DNA from: Marinifilum sp. N1E240
Lineage (GTDB): Bacteria > Bacteroidota > Bacteroidia > Bacteroidales > Marinifilaceae
Length of the DNA stretch: 64,000 nucleotides
Reading direction: 5' to 3'
NCBI RefSeq assembly: GCF_009295825.1
Contig: NZ_WHKF01000003.1
Location: 248,001 to 312,000, forward strand
In this document: piece after piece, positions 53,560 to 63,665 of the stretch
Numbering within the stretch: position 1 is the first letter of the stretch
Layout: each line of letters starts with the position of its first letter
Made by a program: the position numbers and the translations under genes
The notes under the pieces: generated by a model
The model's input: the letters and a program-made list of their open reading frames with translations, nothing else
Database searches by the model: none
Told to the model about the DNA's origin: nothing

Positions 53560-56448
53560 TTATAATTTTAAAAATAATTTGATTTTTTCAATTAATATGT
53601 CTTTTCGAATTGGTTTTGACACATAATCATCAAAACCTTGCTCTATCGCCTTATCTTTATCTCCATCCATGGCATAAGCAGTTTGTGCTATAATAGGTAA
53701 ATTTGGGCGTATTTTTTTGATTTCTTTGGTAGCCTCCATACCATTCATTAAAGGCATTCGAATATCCATTAAAACCAAATCAATACTTGCATCCTCAGCA
53801 CACATATTCATTGCCTCTTCTCCATTCTCTGCTCTAATAACCTTAAAATTATTTCTTTTTAAAATTGCCTGTATCAATCTATAATTTGAACTCTCATCTT
53901 CTGCAACTAAAATGGTTTTTTCCACCTTAACCTCATCCTTCTCATCATACATTTTATTTACTGTTTTTTCCGTTTTAGAAATCACACAATTCAAAACAAC
54001 AGAAAACGTTGATCCCTCATTTTTATCAGATTCAACCTCAATGATTCCTCCCAACATATCTACTATTTTTTTTGAAATTGCCAAACCCATTCCCGTTCCT
54101 CCAAACGTTCTTGTTATTGAATCATCAGCTTGTCGAAACCGATCAAATATAACATCCTTCTTCTCCTTTTCAATTCCGACACCACTATCTTTTATATATA
54201 ACTTAATCTGATCTCCTAACAACCTATAACCAAATTCCACAAAGCCTTCATTCGTGAACTTTAATCCGTTACCAAATAAATTCAACACAACTTGTAACAA
54301 TCTTTGAAAATCCGTTTTTACCAAAATCCTATTGTAGTTGGGGTCAGGAGAAAATCTTAATTTTAATCTTTCTTTATTTTTCTGAATTTGCTTTTCTCGA
54401 GCCTGTTTTTTTATTTCTTCTAAAAAATTGATCATTAAAAATTCTTCTTCAACCAACTGCATACCACCACCTTCAATTAAGGTGAAACTTAAAATATCCT
54501 CAATAATTCCAAGCAACTGATTTCCACTTCTATTAATCAAATTTACAAACTCCATTAATTCTCCTATAGACATAGAATCATTACACAAATTGGAAAATCC
54601 AATTACAGCATTCAATGGTGTTCTTAATTCATGAGACATATTTGCCAAAAAGGCTGTCTTCAATCTATCCGATTCCTCTGCTTTATTTTTAGCCTCTAAT
54701 AGATCCTTCTCAAATTTCTTACTCTTACTAATATCTTCTTTTATTGCCAAATAATGAGTAATATTTCCAAACTCATCATTTATTGCCGTAATGGATGCTC
54801 TCTCCCAATACAACTCTTTGTTCTTTCTAACATTTAAAAACTCTCCTGTCCACTCATTGCCTTTGCTAATGGTAGCCCACATCTTTTCATACACCTCGTT
54901 TGGTGTAAATCCTGATTTTAAAATTCTAGGATTTTTTCCTATTAATTCTTGAGAACTGTAGCCTGAAATTGAACAAAACTTTGGGTTTACATATTCAATA
55001 TCACCATTAAGATCGGTAATGATGATTGAAGCAGGACTTTGCTCCATTGAACCATGAAGCATTTTTAATTCCAATTCACTTTTCTTTTTTATTACTCCTG
55101 CAGCCAATTGTTTCGATAATACTTCAAGTAATTCCAAACTTTCCTTATTTAATTTGGTTGAGTTTTTTAAAGAACACACTCCAAATACACCCAATATTAG
55201 CCCCTTATCAATCAAAGGAAACCCTAGCCACATTTTAGGACAAGTACTAATTTTTAATTTATTTAACGATACTGTTTCCTCAACTTTATCGTCTACAATA
55301 CAGCACACTTCCTTCTCTTTAAGAACCGCATAACTCAATGACTCTCTAAATTGAATTTTTTTGTAATCATTTTCTCCTTGCTGGAAGGATCTAAAACCTT
55401 TTTTATTTGGAGAAATTAAATCCAAAAATAATTGTCCACTTCCTATAATCGGGGCTAATTGATCACCAATTTTATGAATCATTTCTATTGATGTGGATGC
55501 AGAATTTAATATTTCGGAAACCTCCAACATTATCTGTTGACGCTTTTGATTCCAAACCTGTTCTGATAAGTTTCGATATATGGCATGAACAGCGACCTGA
55601 TTATCTCCCAAAAGAACTGGCTTACCCGAAACTTCTACGTGAATTTGTTTTCCAGATTTAGTCTGCCGAATTGTGGTAAGTTCAATTATCTTACCTTCTG
55701 CAGCATCTTTTGTAGCACCCTCTCCTTCACTTTTAAAATTTTCAGGCACTATTAAATCATTGATCAGTTTAGAATCAGCCTCTTCCCTGGTATACTCAAA
55801 CAATCTCTCAAATTCACGATTTATTTTAATAACCCGATCTTTATTGTCTAAAATCACAATTGCATTCGGAGAATTTTCAAAAAGATTCTCAAAAAATGAT
55901 TTCTGTAAATTTAATTCTTCGGTTGCTTTAATATTTTCCTTTATCTTTTCTTTCAAATCAAAAGTAGAATTCAATTGAGAAGATAAAATCTTAGTAAATC
56001 GGATAGCTCTATATTTATTAAGGTCAGCAATTTTTAACGTGATAGTATTATCATCTTTTAAATCATCTGTATCTAAAAAATACCCACCATACACAACAAA
56101 TCCATATATTCTGTTCGTAAGGAAAACAGGCAAACAAACTACTCTTGCTCCAGTTGATGACTTTAGTTCAAAAACTTCTTGCTTTGTACATGCAGAATCG
56201 GTTGTATATATCTTTAATAACCCCTTAAATCCATCATCTAGTTGTTCTATAAGATTCAAATCGTTCAAATCAGCACGTTTAGGTGCTGTATTATCAGAAT
56301 AATCAATAAAAACACATGAAGAATTACTTAAATATGCAAAATCAGAAATCATACCTTCCAAATCAATAGCAAGGTCTTCATTCAATGAGTATTGTAAATT
56401 AACTGGCTCAATTTCATGAACCGACATAGGGGATTTATCATTTATCAT
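53560..56448 (-). CDS. Hybrid sensor histidine kinase with PAS-GAF-PAS input
   Basis: 962 residues from the ATG at 56448; the frame extends nine codons up to a TTG. No membrane span or signal peptide, so it is cytosolic. An N-terminal domain of about 150 residues that I do not recognise (VVCLPVFLTNRIYGFVVYGG) is followed by PAS (about 185-295), GAF (305-455), PAS (465-575), HisKA with SHELRTPLNAVIGF (phospho-His about 606), HATPase_c (N-box NLFGNGLKFTN, G boxes DSGVGI and GGTGMGL) and a receiver domain (phospho-Asp about 895 in LVLMDIRMPLMNG). All catalytic residues are present. No separate regulator is adjacent. Confidence 0.92.
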   Translation of the reverse strand: MINDKSPMSVHEIEPVNLQYSLNEDLAIDLEGMISDFAYLSNSSCVFIDYSDNTAPKRADLNDLNLIEQLDDGFKGLLKIYTTDSACTKQEVFELKSSTGARVVCLPVFLTNRIYGFVVYGGYFLDTDDLKDDNTITLKIADLNKYRAIRFTKILSSQLNSTFDLKEKIKENIKATEELNLQKSFFENLFENSPNAIVILDNKDRVIKINREFERLFEYTREEADSKLINDLIVPENFKSEGEGATKDAAEGKIIELTTIRQTKSGKQIHVEVSGKPVLLGDNQVAVHAIYRNLSEQVWNQKRQQIMLEVSEILNSASTSIEMIHKIGDQLAPIIGSGQLFLDLISPNKKGFRSFQQGENDYKKIQFRESLSYAVLKEKEVCCIVDDKVEETVSLNKLKISTCPKMWLGFPLIDKGLILGVFGVCSLKNSTKLNKESLELLEVLSKQLAAGVIKKKSELELKMLHGSMEQSPASIIITDLNGDIEYVNPKFCSISGYSSQELIGKNPRILKSGFTPNEVYEKMWATISKGNEWTGEFLNVRKNKELYWERASITAINDEFGNITHYLAIKEDISKSKKFEKDLLEAKNKAEESDRLKTAFLANMSHELRTPLNAVIGFSNLCNDSMSIGELMEFVNLINRSGNQLLGIIEDILSFTLIEGGGMQLVEEEFLMINFLEEIKKQAREKQIQKNKERLKLRFSPDPNYNRILVKTDFQRLLQVVLNLFGNGLKFTNEGFVEFGYRLLGDQIKLYIKDSGVGIEKEKKDVIFDRFRQADDSITRTFGGTGMGLAISKKIVDMLGGIIEVESDKNEGSTFSVVLNCVISKTEKTVNKMYDEKDEVKVEKTILVAEDESSNYRLIQAILKRNNFKVIRAENGEEAMNMCAEDASIDLVLMDIRMPLMNGMEATKEIKKIRPNLPIIAQTAYAMDGDKDKAIEQGFDDYVSKPIRKDILIEKIKLFLKL

Positions 56449-56661
56449 AGACAATGAAATGGTTTTTTTTATCAATGGTTTCAGATTACTTATACATTAA
56501 AAATGATGATTGAGTTATGCTTTTAGCTCATTTTTTTTGCCCGCTGTGCAAGTAAAAATATTATGCATATCAATAGGTAAAATTCAATTCATAAGCTTAA
56601 TCCATTTTAAAGGAAACAATGCTAAATTCTCCTCACCTAATATCCTCATTATAATTCCAAT

Positions 56662-56692
56662 TTTGAGACTGACTAAAAATTTAATATTTTTG
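56662..56692 (+). promoter_or_regulatory. Promoter of the unknown membrane-protein gene
   Basis: TTTG (56662-56665), 19 bases, TATTTTTG (56685-56692): a full match to the Bacteroidota consensus. The start would fall near 56699, about 19 bases before the ATG. Confidence 0.62.
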
Positions 56693-56717
56693 AGTATAGT
56701 ATAATATACTTATTCAG

Positions 56718-57281
56718 ATGCATAAACTCATTGGTTTTAATATCAAACGAAACAAGAAACTCTTGGTTTCAGATATCATTAAGTTTTTCGAAGTAAGAGG
56801 CTACGAATTAACTGATGCTCATGCTGGGGGAATGACTTTTAAAAGAGGAAGTTTTCTAGGGAACATGACTTCGCTTACTCCTGAGAATTGGAAAACTAAG
56901 GTTGATCTCGAAATCATTAAGAAAGAACGCCTGGATTATAATATCTACGCAAATTATCATTTTAGTACATCCGGATTTTTCCGATCTAAGATGGAAGATA
57001 AGTATTATAATGAAGAAATTAATGCTTTTTCAAAAGCCATAGAAAACTTCGAAGTTGATTCAGAATATATTGAAGGTTTAGCTGTAAAAACAAATAAGAG
57101 CTATTTCAATCACATGGTCAGATCGCTAATATTTGGAATTCCTACAGCTTTTATTCTTGTATTTGCAATCAATCTATTAATAAATGAAAGATTGCCAATT
57201 GTGGCTGCATTTTGCATTTCTATTTTTTCGATTCTGGTCTATTATGTTGTTTTTTCCAAATTTAGCTCGCCGCAGCAGTAA
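56718..57281 (+). CDS. Unknown protein with two C-terminal membrane spans
   Basis: I do not recognise this 187-residue protein. The first 130 residues are soluble and mixed alpha/beta (IIKFFEVRGYELTDAHAGGM, then FKRGSFLGNMTSLTPENWKT and a run of charged strands). Two hydrophobic helices (SLIFGIPTAFILVFAINLLI and VAAFCISIFSILVYYVVF, about 135-180) form a hairpin with both ends in the cytosol. A tail-anchored regulatory role would fit, but is speculation. It has its own promoter and a shared terminator. Confidence 0.65.
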   Translation: MHKLIGFNIKRNKKLLVSDIIKFFEVRGYELTDAHAGGMTFKRGSFLGNMTSLTPENWKTKVDLEIIKKERLDYNIYANYHFSTSGFFRSKMEDKYYNEEINAFSKAIENFEVDSEYIEGLAVKTNKSYFNHMVRSLIFGIPTAFILVFAINLLINERLPIVAAFCISIFSILVYYVVFSKFSSPQQ

Positions 57282-57509
57282 ACCAAAACCACCTTCCTTA
57301 CTATATTCATGGATTTTAGCCTTCTACAAACAATACAGTATTCTCTTAATTTTAGTGCAAATATATATTATTTTCAAACGTTTGCACTATGTTTTTAAAC
57401 TTATTTCAAACGTATGCGTAATTCAAACTTTATTGATAGTTTTGGGTAATCGATTAGAATCATAGTACTGATAAAAATCGCGACTAATAATTTGAAGTTT
57501 GATGTTTAC

Positions 57510-57542
57510 AAAGACCGTTAGAACTCTGTTCTTCGGTCTTTT
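57510..57542. terminator. Bidirectional intrinsic terminator
   Basis: AAAGACCG/CGGTCTTT outer arms with an inner GAAC/GTTC pair, between converging genes, with T-run on the plus strand and A/T flank on the minus. Confidence 0.75.
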
Positions 57543-57546
57543 GTTA

Positions 57547-59283
57547 TTAAAATCGACTTACAAAACCAAAGTGTATTTTTGCATTTTTAAAATCAAGATT
57601 TTGATTTTCTTGTTTACCCAATGCATAATTCATCGAAAAAATTCCTGATTTAGTAGCAAAATTTAACCCAAACCCTATTCCCCATGGCGTATCACTAGAT
57701 GAGTTGTTTAAGATTTGACTTTTATAGTACGCTCCATCCCAAAACAAATAAAAACTTGTATTTTTTTCTGGTATAAATCTCAATTCATTAGACAAAACAG
57801 TATAAGTTGAAGCTAAAAATGAATTTTCATTAAACCCTCTTACTGTTGATAAACCACCAAGTTTAAATAAATCATTTGCGAACAAATCCGGGGCATCAAT
57901 TATACCACCTCTATTTTTTAAACGATAACTTATTTTCTTGAATAAAGGAATATTGTACTCAAGATACCAATTGGCATTCACCAATGAACCCGATAAATCA
58001 AGATCATCGTATAAATTATCAGGAATTTTACTATTCTTTTTAATTTTATGCCTTCCAACTCCAAACTTTACATTCAGTACATGACCATCCTTAGGATTAA
58101 ATGGATAATCCAATTTGTTCATTTCGAAACCAATTCCAAAAATTTTTGACTTAATATCAGCATAATCAGGTAACACAGTAATTCCACTCAAATGCTTAGT
58201 GGATATTAAAGACGATGAATTGGATTGATAATACAATCTCACAAAACTATTTCCTCGTTGTAAAACTCGTACTCCTAAATTTAAATCTGTTGTTAAATAA
58301 GTGCTATCCTGCTTTTTAATTCCCAAATCGAAATCAAATCCCATCTTCCCTATTAAATAGGGAAATCCAAATCCAAGATTTAAATCCTGACTTTCAGACT
58401 CATACTTTTTCCAATTTAATTTTAGTTGTTCGCCTGATCGTAATGTATTTTCCAAAAACAAATTGATTTCTCCGGTTAATTCTAATTTATCCTTCTTATC
58501 TGAATTATTCTGCAAACCTAAAATGCCATCAAACCTGTTTGATTTCTCTTTGTTTAAGTAGGCATATACTTTAGCTTTGTTTCCTATGAATTCAACCTCA
58601 GGAGATTTTAGTTCACTCATAAAATTTAAAGAATTAATCTTATCTGAAACAGAAGTGAGGGTTATCTCTTTGTAAGTTTTTCCTTTCGAAACTCCCAAAA
58701 ATTTAGAAATAAACTTATAAGATATTTTAATATTTCCCTTCACCAAAATTGTATCCCAAACTACAGATTTTCCAGATTGCACATTCCACGAACTTTTAAT
58801 ACTTTTTCCATTAACATCTATACTATCAATTTCAATCTTGGCAAATGGATATCCATTATTATTATAATCTTTCAGAATCGATTCCTGAATTAACTTCACA
58901 TCATCCAAATTCGAATGTCTTTCTTCAATTGATCTTTTAGTTATATAAGCAGATTCTTTTTCTTCCTGATCAAACTTCCAATAAGCTTCCATGTTGTATT
59001 TTTTACCAATATGCACAAATGCCAATAGGGTATCATTCTGAAGTTTTAGAGAATCAACATTGGCTTCCCAATAGCCTCTCTTCCGGATTTTTTCAATTTT
59101 ACGATTTAAATGAAAACTTGCCTTAGTCTGATCCACATAATCATCATCCAACCTTTTAAAAACTTTTGTTACGGATTTTACTGGTTTATCGATACGAACA
59201 TTCAGGTATATCTTTTTACCTTGCGAATAGCAATTCGCACTTATCGTTATCAAAAGGCAATACAAAAAGAATAATTTCCTCAT
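57547..59283 (-). CDS. Omp85/BamA-like outer-membrane protein
   Basis: 578 residues from the ATG at 59283, where MRKLFFLYCLLITISANCYSQ is a good signal peptide. The N-terminal half has one to three POTRA-like units (TKASFHLNRKIEKIRKRGYW, KDYNNNGYPFAKIEIDSI, DTILVKGNIKISYKFISKFL). The barrel half carries the Omp85 motif KLGGLSTVRGFNENSF and ends with FGFVSRF. Omp85 proteins insert or export proteins. It differs from TamL (no lipobox) and is shorter than BamA, so it is an accessory family member; partners are unknown. Confidence 0.8.
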   Translation of the reverse strand: MRKLFFLYCLLITISANCYSQGKKIYLNVRIDKPVKSVTKVFKRLDDDYVDQTKASFHLNRKIEKIRKRGYWEANVDSLKLQNDTLLAFVHIGKKYNMEAYWKFDQEEKESAYITKRSIEERHSNLDDVKLIQESILKDYNNNGYPFAKIEIDSIDVNGKSIKSSWNVQSGKSVVWDTILVKGNIKISYKFISKFLGVSKGKTYKEITLTSVSDKINSLNFMSELKSPEVEFIGNKAKVYAYLNKEKSNRFDGILGLQNNSDKKDKLELTGEINLFLENTLRSGEQLKLNWKKYESESQDLNLGFGFPYLIGKMGFDFDLGIKKQDSTYLTTDLNLGVRVLQRGNSFVRLYYQSNSSSLISTKHLSGITVLPDYADIKSKIFGIGFEMNKLDYPFNPKDGHVLNVKFGVGRHKIKKNSKIPDNLYDDLDLSGSLVNANWYLEYNIPLFKKISYRLKNRGGIIDAPDLFANDLFKLGGLSTVRGFNENSFLASTYTVLSNELRFIPEKNTSFYLFWDGAYYKSQILNNSSSDTPWGIGFGLNFATKSGIFSMNYALGKQENQNLDFKNAKIHFGFVSRF

Positions 59284-59446
59284 ATTATTAAATATCAATA
59301 ACTTTTTTCTGTAAAATCAGTATTAACTTTTATTAATTGGCAATATTAGCTATTTCAAGCATTAATAGTTTACCATGAATTACTAGATTTTTTATATCTT
59401 TTCCGAAATTTTAAAATTTATTTCTTGATCCTTAATTTATTTACCC

Positions 59447-59575
59447 ATGAAAAAAACACTTTATGCTTTGGCCGTAATTTTTCTTTTAGGAATTGTTGCA
59501 AGTTCATGTGCAGTTGATAAAAGATGTCCTGCATACACCAAATCAGATACAACAAGTACAAGCAAAAATGCTTAA
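59447..59575 (+). CDS. Small lipoprotein (42 residues)
   Basis: A short frame from ATG 59447 to TAA 59573-59575, too short for common gene finders. A lipoprotein signal (MKKTLYALAVIFLLGIVASS) ends before Cys21, followed by AVDKRCPAYTKSD and a Ser/Thr/Lys tail. A terminator follows directly. Small lipoproteins with a C-PAY segment are frequent in Bacteroidota; function unknown. It is divergent from the Omp85-like gene. Confidence 0.7.
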   Translation: MKKTLYALAVIFLLGIVASSCAVDKRCPAYTKSDTTSTSKNA

Positions 59576-59583
59576 TCCTAATA

Positions 59584-59610
59584 AAAAAATCTCAAAAATT
59601 GAGATTTTTT
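59584..59610 (+). terminator. Intrinsic terminator of the small lipoprotein gene
   Basis: Perfect 12-base arms AAAAAATCTCAA/TTGAGATTTTTT with a 3-base loop and extended T-run, nine bases after the stop codon. Confidence 0.82.
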
Positions 59611-59746
59611 TTTGTTTATGGAGGGCAATTGCAATCGTTTTAATCGACACCAACAAACTGTAATAGTGCCAATTAAACACACATATCACTTTGAAAATAT
59701 CTTGATTTTTTTTCATTTTTTATATACAAAATATTTTTAAATTACA

Positions 59747-59754
59747 TACTTTTG
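59747..59754 (+). promoter_or_regulatory. Candidate -7 element of gapA
   Basis: TACTTTTG matches TAnnTTTG and would give a leader of about 37 bases before the ATG at 59798. The -33 box is not evident in the A/T-rich stretch upstream. Confidence 0.5.
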
Positions 59755-59761
59755 CCATTGA

Positions 59762-60805
<1,044 letters not shown>

Positions 60806-60824
60806 TCCTATCAAAATACATGCT

Positions 60825-60849
60825 AAAAGCTCTCTTATAGGGAGCTTTT
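60825..60849 (+). terminator. Intrinsic terminator of gapA
   Basis: AAAAGCTC/GAGCTTTT arms with a 9-base loop and seven Ts, 20 bases after the stop codon. Confidence 0.85.
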
Positions 60850-60911
60850 TTTGTGCCCTAAAATATGATGTAAAACACATTCTTTTCTGTATCGCGTAAA
60901 TAGAAAAGCTC

Positions 60912-60919
60912 TATGTTTG
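60912..60919 (+). promoter_or_regulatory. Candidate -7 element of acnB
   Basis: TATGTTTG matches TAnnTTTG; the start would be near 60926, giving a leader of about 67 bases. No -33 TTG at the right distance. Confidence 0.4.
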
Positions 60920-60992
60920 TTACGAATAAAGGAATAATTCTTTATTAATAATACACTAGTAACTTTTACGACAAAATCGTATCAACAAACCA

Positions 60993-63545
60993 ATGATTGA
61001 CGCATACTTAAAACACGAAGCAGCCCGCGCTACCAAAGGTATCCCGGCTTTGCCATTGAATGCAGAACAGACTGCAGAACTTTGCGAGTTATTGCAAAAT
61101 CCTATCCAAGGGAAAGAGGATTTTCTATTGCATTTATTCAAGGAAAGAATCGCTCCTGGAGTTGATGATTCAACAAAAGTAAAAGCTGAATTTTTAGGAC
61201 AGCTTTTAAAAGGCGAATTGAGTTCACCAATCATCTCAAAATCTGAAGCAATTAAGGTTTTAGGAACTATGATGGGTGGTTACAATGTGACCGTATTGGT
61301 TGAGGCTTTAAAAGATGAAGCTTTAGCTGAAGAGGCTGCAGAAGCTCTTAAAGGAATTATCCTTGTTTATGATGCTTTCGAAACTGTTGCAGAACTTTCT
61401 AAAAACAATGCTGCTGCTAAGAGTGTAATTGAATCTTGGGCAAATGCTGAGTGGTTTACTACTCGCGAAGAATTGCCTGAAGAAATCAAGCTTAAAGTTT
61501 ATAAAGTAGAAGGTGAAATCAATACTGATGATTTCTCTCCTGCATCTCAGGCGTTTACTCGTCCTGATATTCCATTGCACGCTTTAGCTATGGGTGCTGG
61601 TCGTTTCGAAGATGGTATCGAAACTATTGCTGGATGGAGAAAAGAAGGTCACAAAGTTGCTTTCGTAGGTGACGTTGTAGGTACTGGTTCTTCACGTAAA
61701 TCTGCTGCTAACTCATTGCTATGGCACATTGGTGAGGATATCCCATGCGTACCAAACAAGCGTACTGCTGGTGTGGTAATTGGTGGTGCTATCGCTCCAA
61801 TTTTCTATAACACAACACAGGATTCAGGTGGATTACCAATCACAACTGATGTTTCTGTATTAAATACAGGTGATGAAATCATCATCAACAATGCTAAAGG
61901 TGAAATTACTCGCGATGGTAAAGTAATCTCTACTTATACTTTAGCTCCTGATACTTTAACTGATGAGTACAGAGCTGGTGGACGTATTCCATTGATTATT
62001 GGTAAAGCATTAACTGAGAAATCTCGTGCTTTATTAGGAATGCCTGCAACAGATATTTTTAAGGTTGCTAACAACCCACAGCCAAAGGCTAACCAAGGTT
62101 ATACTATGGCTCAGAAAATGGTTGGAAAAGCTTGTGGTGTTGAAGGTGTATTGCCAGGAACATCATGTGCTCCAAAAATGACAACTGTCGGATCTCAGGA
62201 TACAACTGGTCCTATGACTCGTGATGAGATTAAGGAGTTGGCATGTTTGAAGTTCGAAGCGCCAATGTTTATGCAGTCTTTCTGTCATACAGCTGCTTAT
62301 CCTAAAGCAACTGACGTGGCAATGCACAAGTCTATGCCTAAGTTCATGTCTGAGCGTAAAGGTGTACCTTTGAAGCAAGGTGATGGTGTAATTCACTCAT
62401 GGTTGAACCGTTTATTGGTTCCTGATACTGTTGGTACAGGTGGTGACTCACATACTCGTTTCCCATTGGGTATTTCTTTCCCAGCTGGTTCAGGTTTGGT
62501 TGCTTTTGCTGGTGCATTAGGTTTCATGCCATTGGATATGCCAGAATCTGTACTAATCAAATTTAAAGGTAAGCTTAACCCAGGTATCACTTTACGTGAT
62601 GTGGTAAATGCTATTCCATATTTTGCGATTCAGAATGGACAATTAACTGTTCCTAAGAAAAACAAAATCAATATTTTCAACGGTAAGATTATCGAGATGG
62701 AAGGTCTTGAAGATATTACAGTTGAGCAAGCTTTCGAATTAACTGATGCGACTGCTGAGCGTTCTGCTGCTGCAGGTTGTATTAAGTTATCAGAAGAGCG
62801 TGTTATCGAGTACGTGAAGTCTAACGTTGCCTTGATGGAATCAATGATCAAGATGGGTTACGATGATGCTCAAACAATTCAGAACCGTATCGATGCATGT
62901 AACGAGTGGTTAGCTAACCCAGTGTTGCTTTCAAGAGACGAGAATGCTGAATATGCAGAGGTTATAGAAATTGATCTTGCGGATATTACTGAGCCGATTC
63001 TTTGTTGCCCTAACGATCCAGATGATGTAAAATTACTTTCTGATGTTCAGAATACTGAAATTCAGGATGTATTCATCGGTTCTTGTATGACAAATATTGG
63101 TCACTTCCGTGCTTGTGAAAAAGTTTGGAGTGGCTTAACACCATCTGATAAGGTAAGAACATATATGGCACCTCCAACTCGTATGGATGCAGCTGTATTG
63201 AAAGAAGAGGCTACTTTCTCTACTTTCTCTCAGTTAGGTGTTCGTATCGAGACTCCTGGATGTTCACTATGTATGGGTAACCAACTACGTGTGCCGGATA
63301 AGGTGAATGTATATTCTACTTCAACTCGTAACTTCAACAACCGTATGGGTACAGGTGCTCAGGTTTGGTTAGGATCTGCAGAGCTAGGTGCTATGGTATC
63401 AGTTCTAGGAAAACTACCTACTCCAGCTGAGTATATGGAAATTTACAATGAGAAAATTGCTGCCCACGAAGAGGAAGTATACAAATACATGCAGTTTGAC
63501 GAAATGGATATGGAGGATGCTCTATATCAGAGAAGAGATCTGTAA
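60993..63545 (+). CDS. acnB: Aconitate hydratase B (bifunctional with 2-methylisocitrate dehydratase)
   Basis: 850 residues, the AcnB type with the HEAT-like N-terminal domain (about 1-160) ahead of the swivel and catalytic domains. Typical blocks: INTDDFSPASQAFTRPDIP, the swivel VGTGSSRKSAANSLLW, GGDSHTRFPLGISFPAGSG, and the [4Fe-4S] ligands in GSCMTNIGHFRACEKV (one Cys) and TPGCSLCMGNQLRV (two Cys). It converts citrate to isocitrate in the oxidative branch used for glutamate synthesis. Single gene with a strong terminator. Confidence 0.96.
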   Translation: MIDAYLKHEAARATKGIPALPLNAEQTAELCELLQNPIQGKEDFLLHLFKERIAPGVDDSTKVKAEFLGQLLKGELSSPIISKSEAIKVLGTMMGGYNVTVLVEALKDEALAEEAAEALKGIILVYDAFETVAELSKNNAAAKSVIESWANAEWFTTREELPEEIKLKVYKVEGEINTDDFSPASQAFTRPDIPLHALAMGAGRFEDGIETIAGWRKEGHKVAFVGDVVGTGSSRKSAANSLLWHIGEDIPCVPNKRTAGVVIGGAIAPIFYNTTQDSGGLPITTDVSVLNTGDEIIINNAKGEITRDGKVISTYTLAPDTLTDEYRAGGRIPLIIGKALTEKSRALLGMPATDIFKVANNPQPKANQGYTMAQKMVGKACGVEGVLPGTSCAPKMTTVGSQDTTGPMTRDEIKELACLKFEAPMFMQSFCHTAAYPKATDVAMHKSMPKFMSERKGVPLKQGDGVIHSWLNRLLVPDTVGTGGDSHTRFPLGISFPAGSGLVAFAGALGFMPLDMPESVLIKFKGKLNPGITLRDVVNAIPYFAIQNGQLTVPKKNKINIFNGKIIEMEGLEDITVEQAFELTDATAERSAAAGCIKLSEERVIEYVKSNVALMESMIKMGYDDAQTIQNRIDACNEWLANPVLLSRDENAEYAEVIEIDLADITEPILCCPNDPDDVKLLSDVQNTEIQDVFIGSCMTNIGHFRACEKVWSGLTPSDKVRTYMAPPTRMDAAVLKEEATFSTFSQLGVRIETPGCSLCMGNQLRVPDKVNVYSTSTRNFNNRMGTGAQVWLGSAELGAMVSVLGKLPTPAEYMEIYNEKIAAHEEEVYKYMQFDEMDMEDALYQRRDL

Positions 63546-63565
63546 TTTAATATTATTACTATCTA

Positions 63566-63587
63566 AGCCGGTGCAAATGCACCGGCT
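63566..63587 (+). terminator. Intrinsic terminator of acnB
   Basis: Perfect 10-base arms AGCCGGTGCA/TGCACCGGCT with a 2-base centre, GC-rich, followed by seven Ts. Confidence 0.92.
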
Positions 63588-63665
63588 TTTTTTATACAAT
63601 TATTATTATATTGCAACAGGTAAGATCATATAAATCAGGATGTAAAATCCAAACACTTGAAAACT

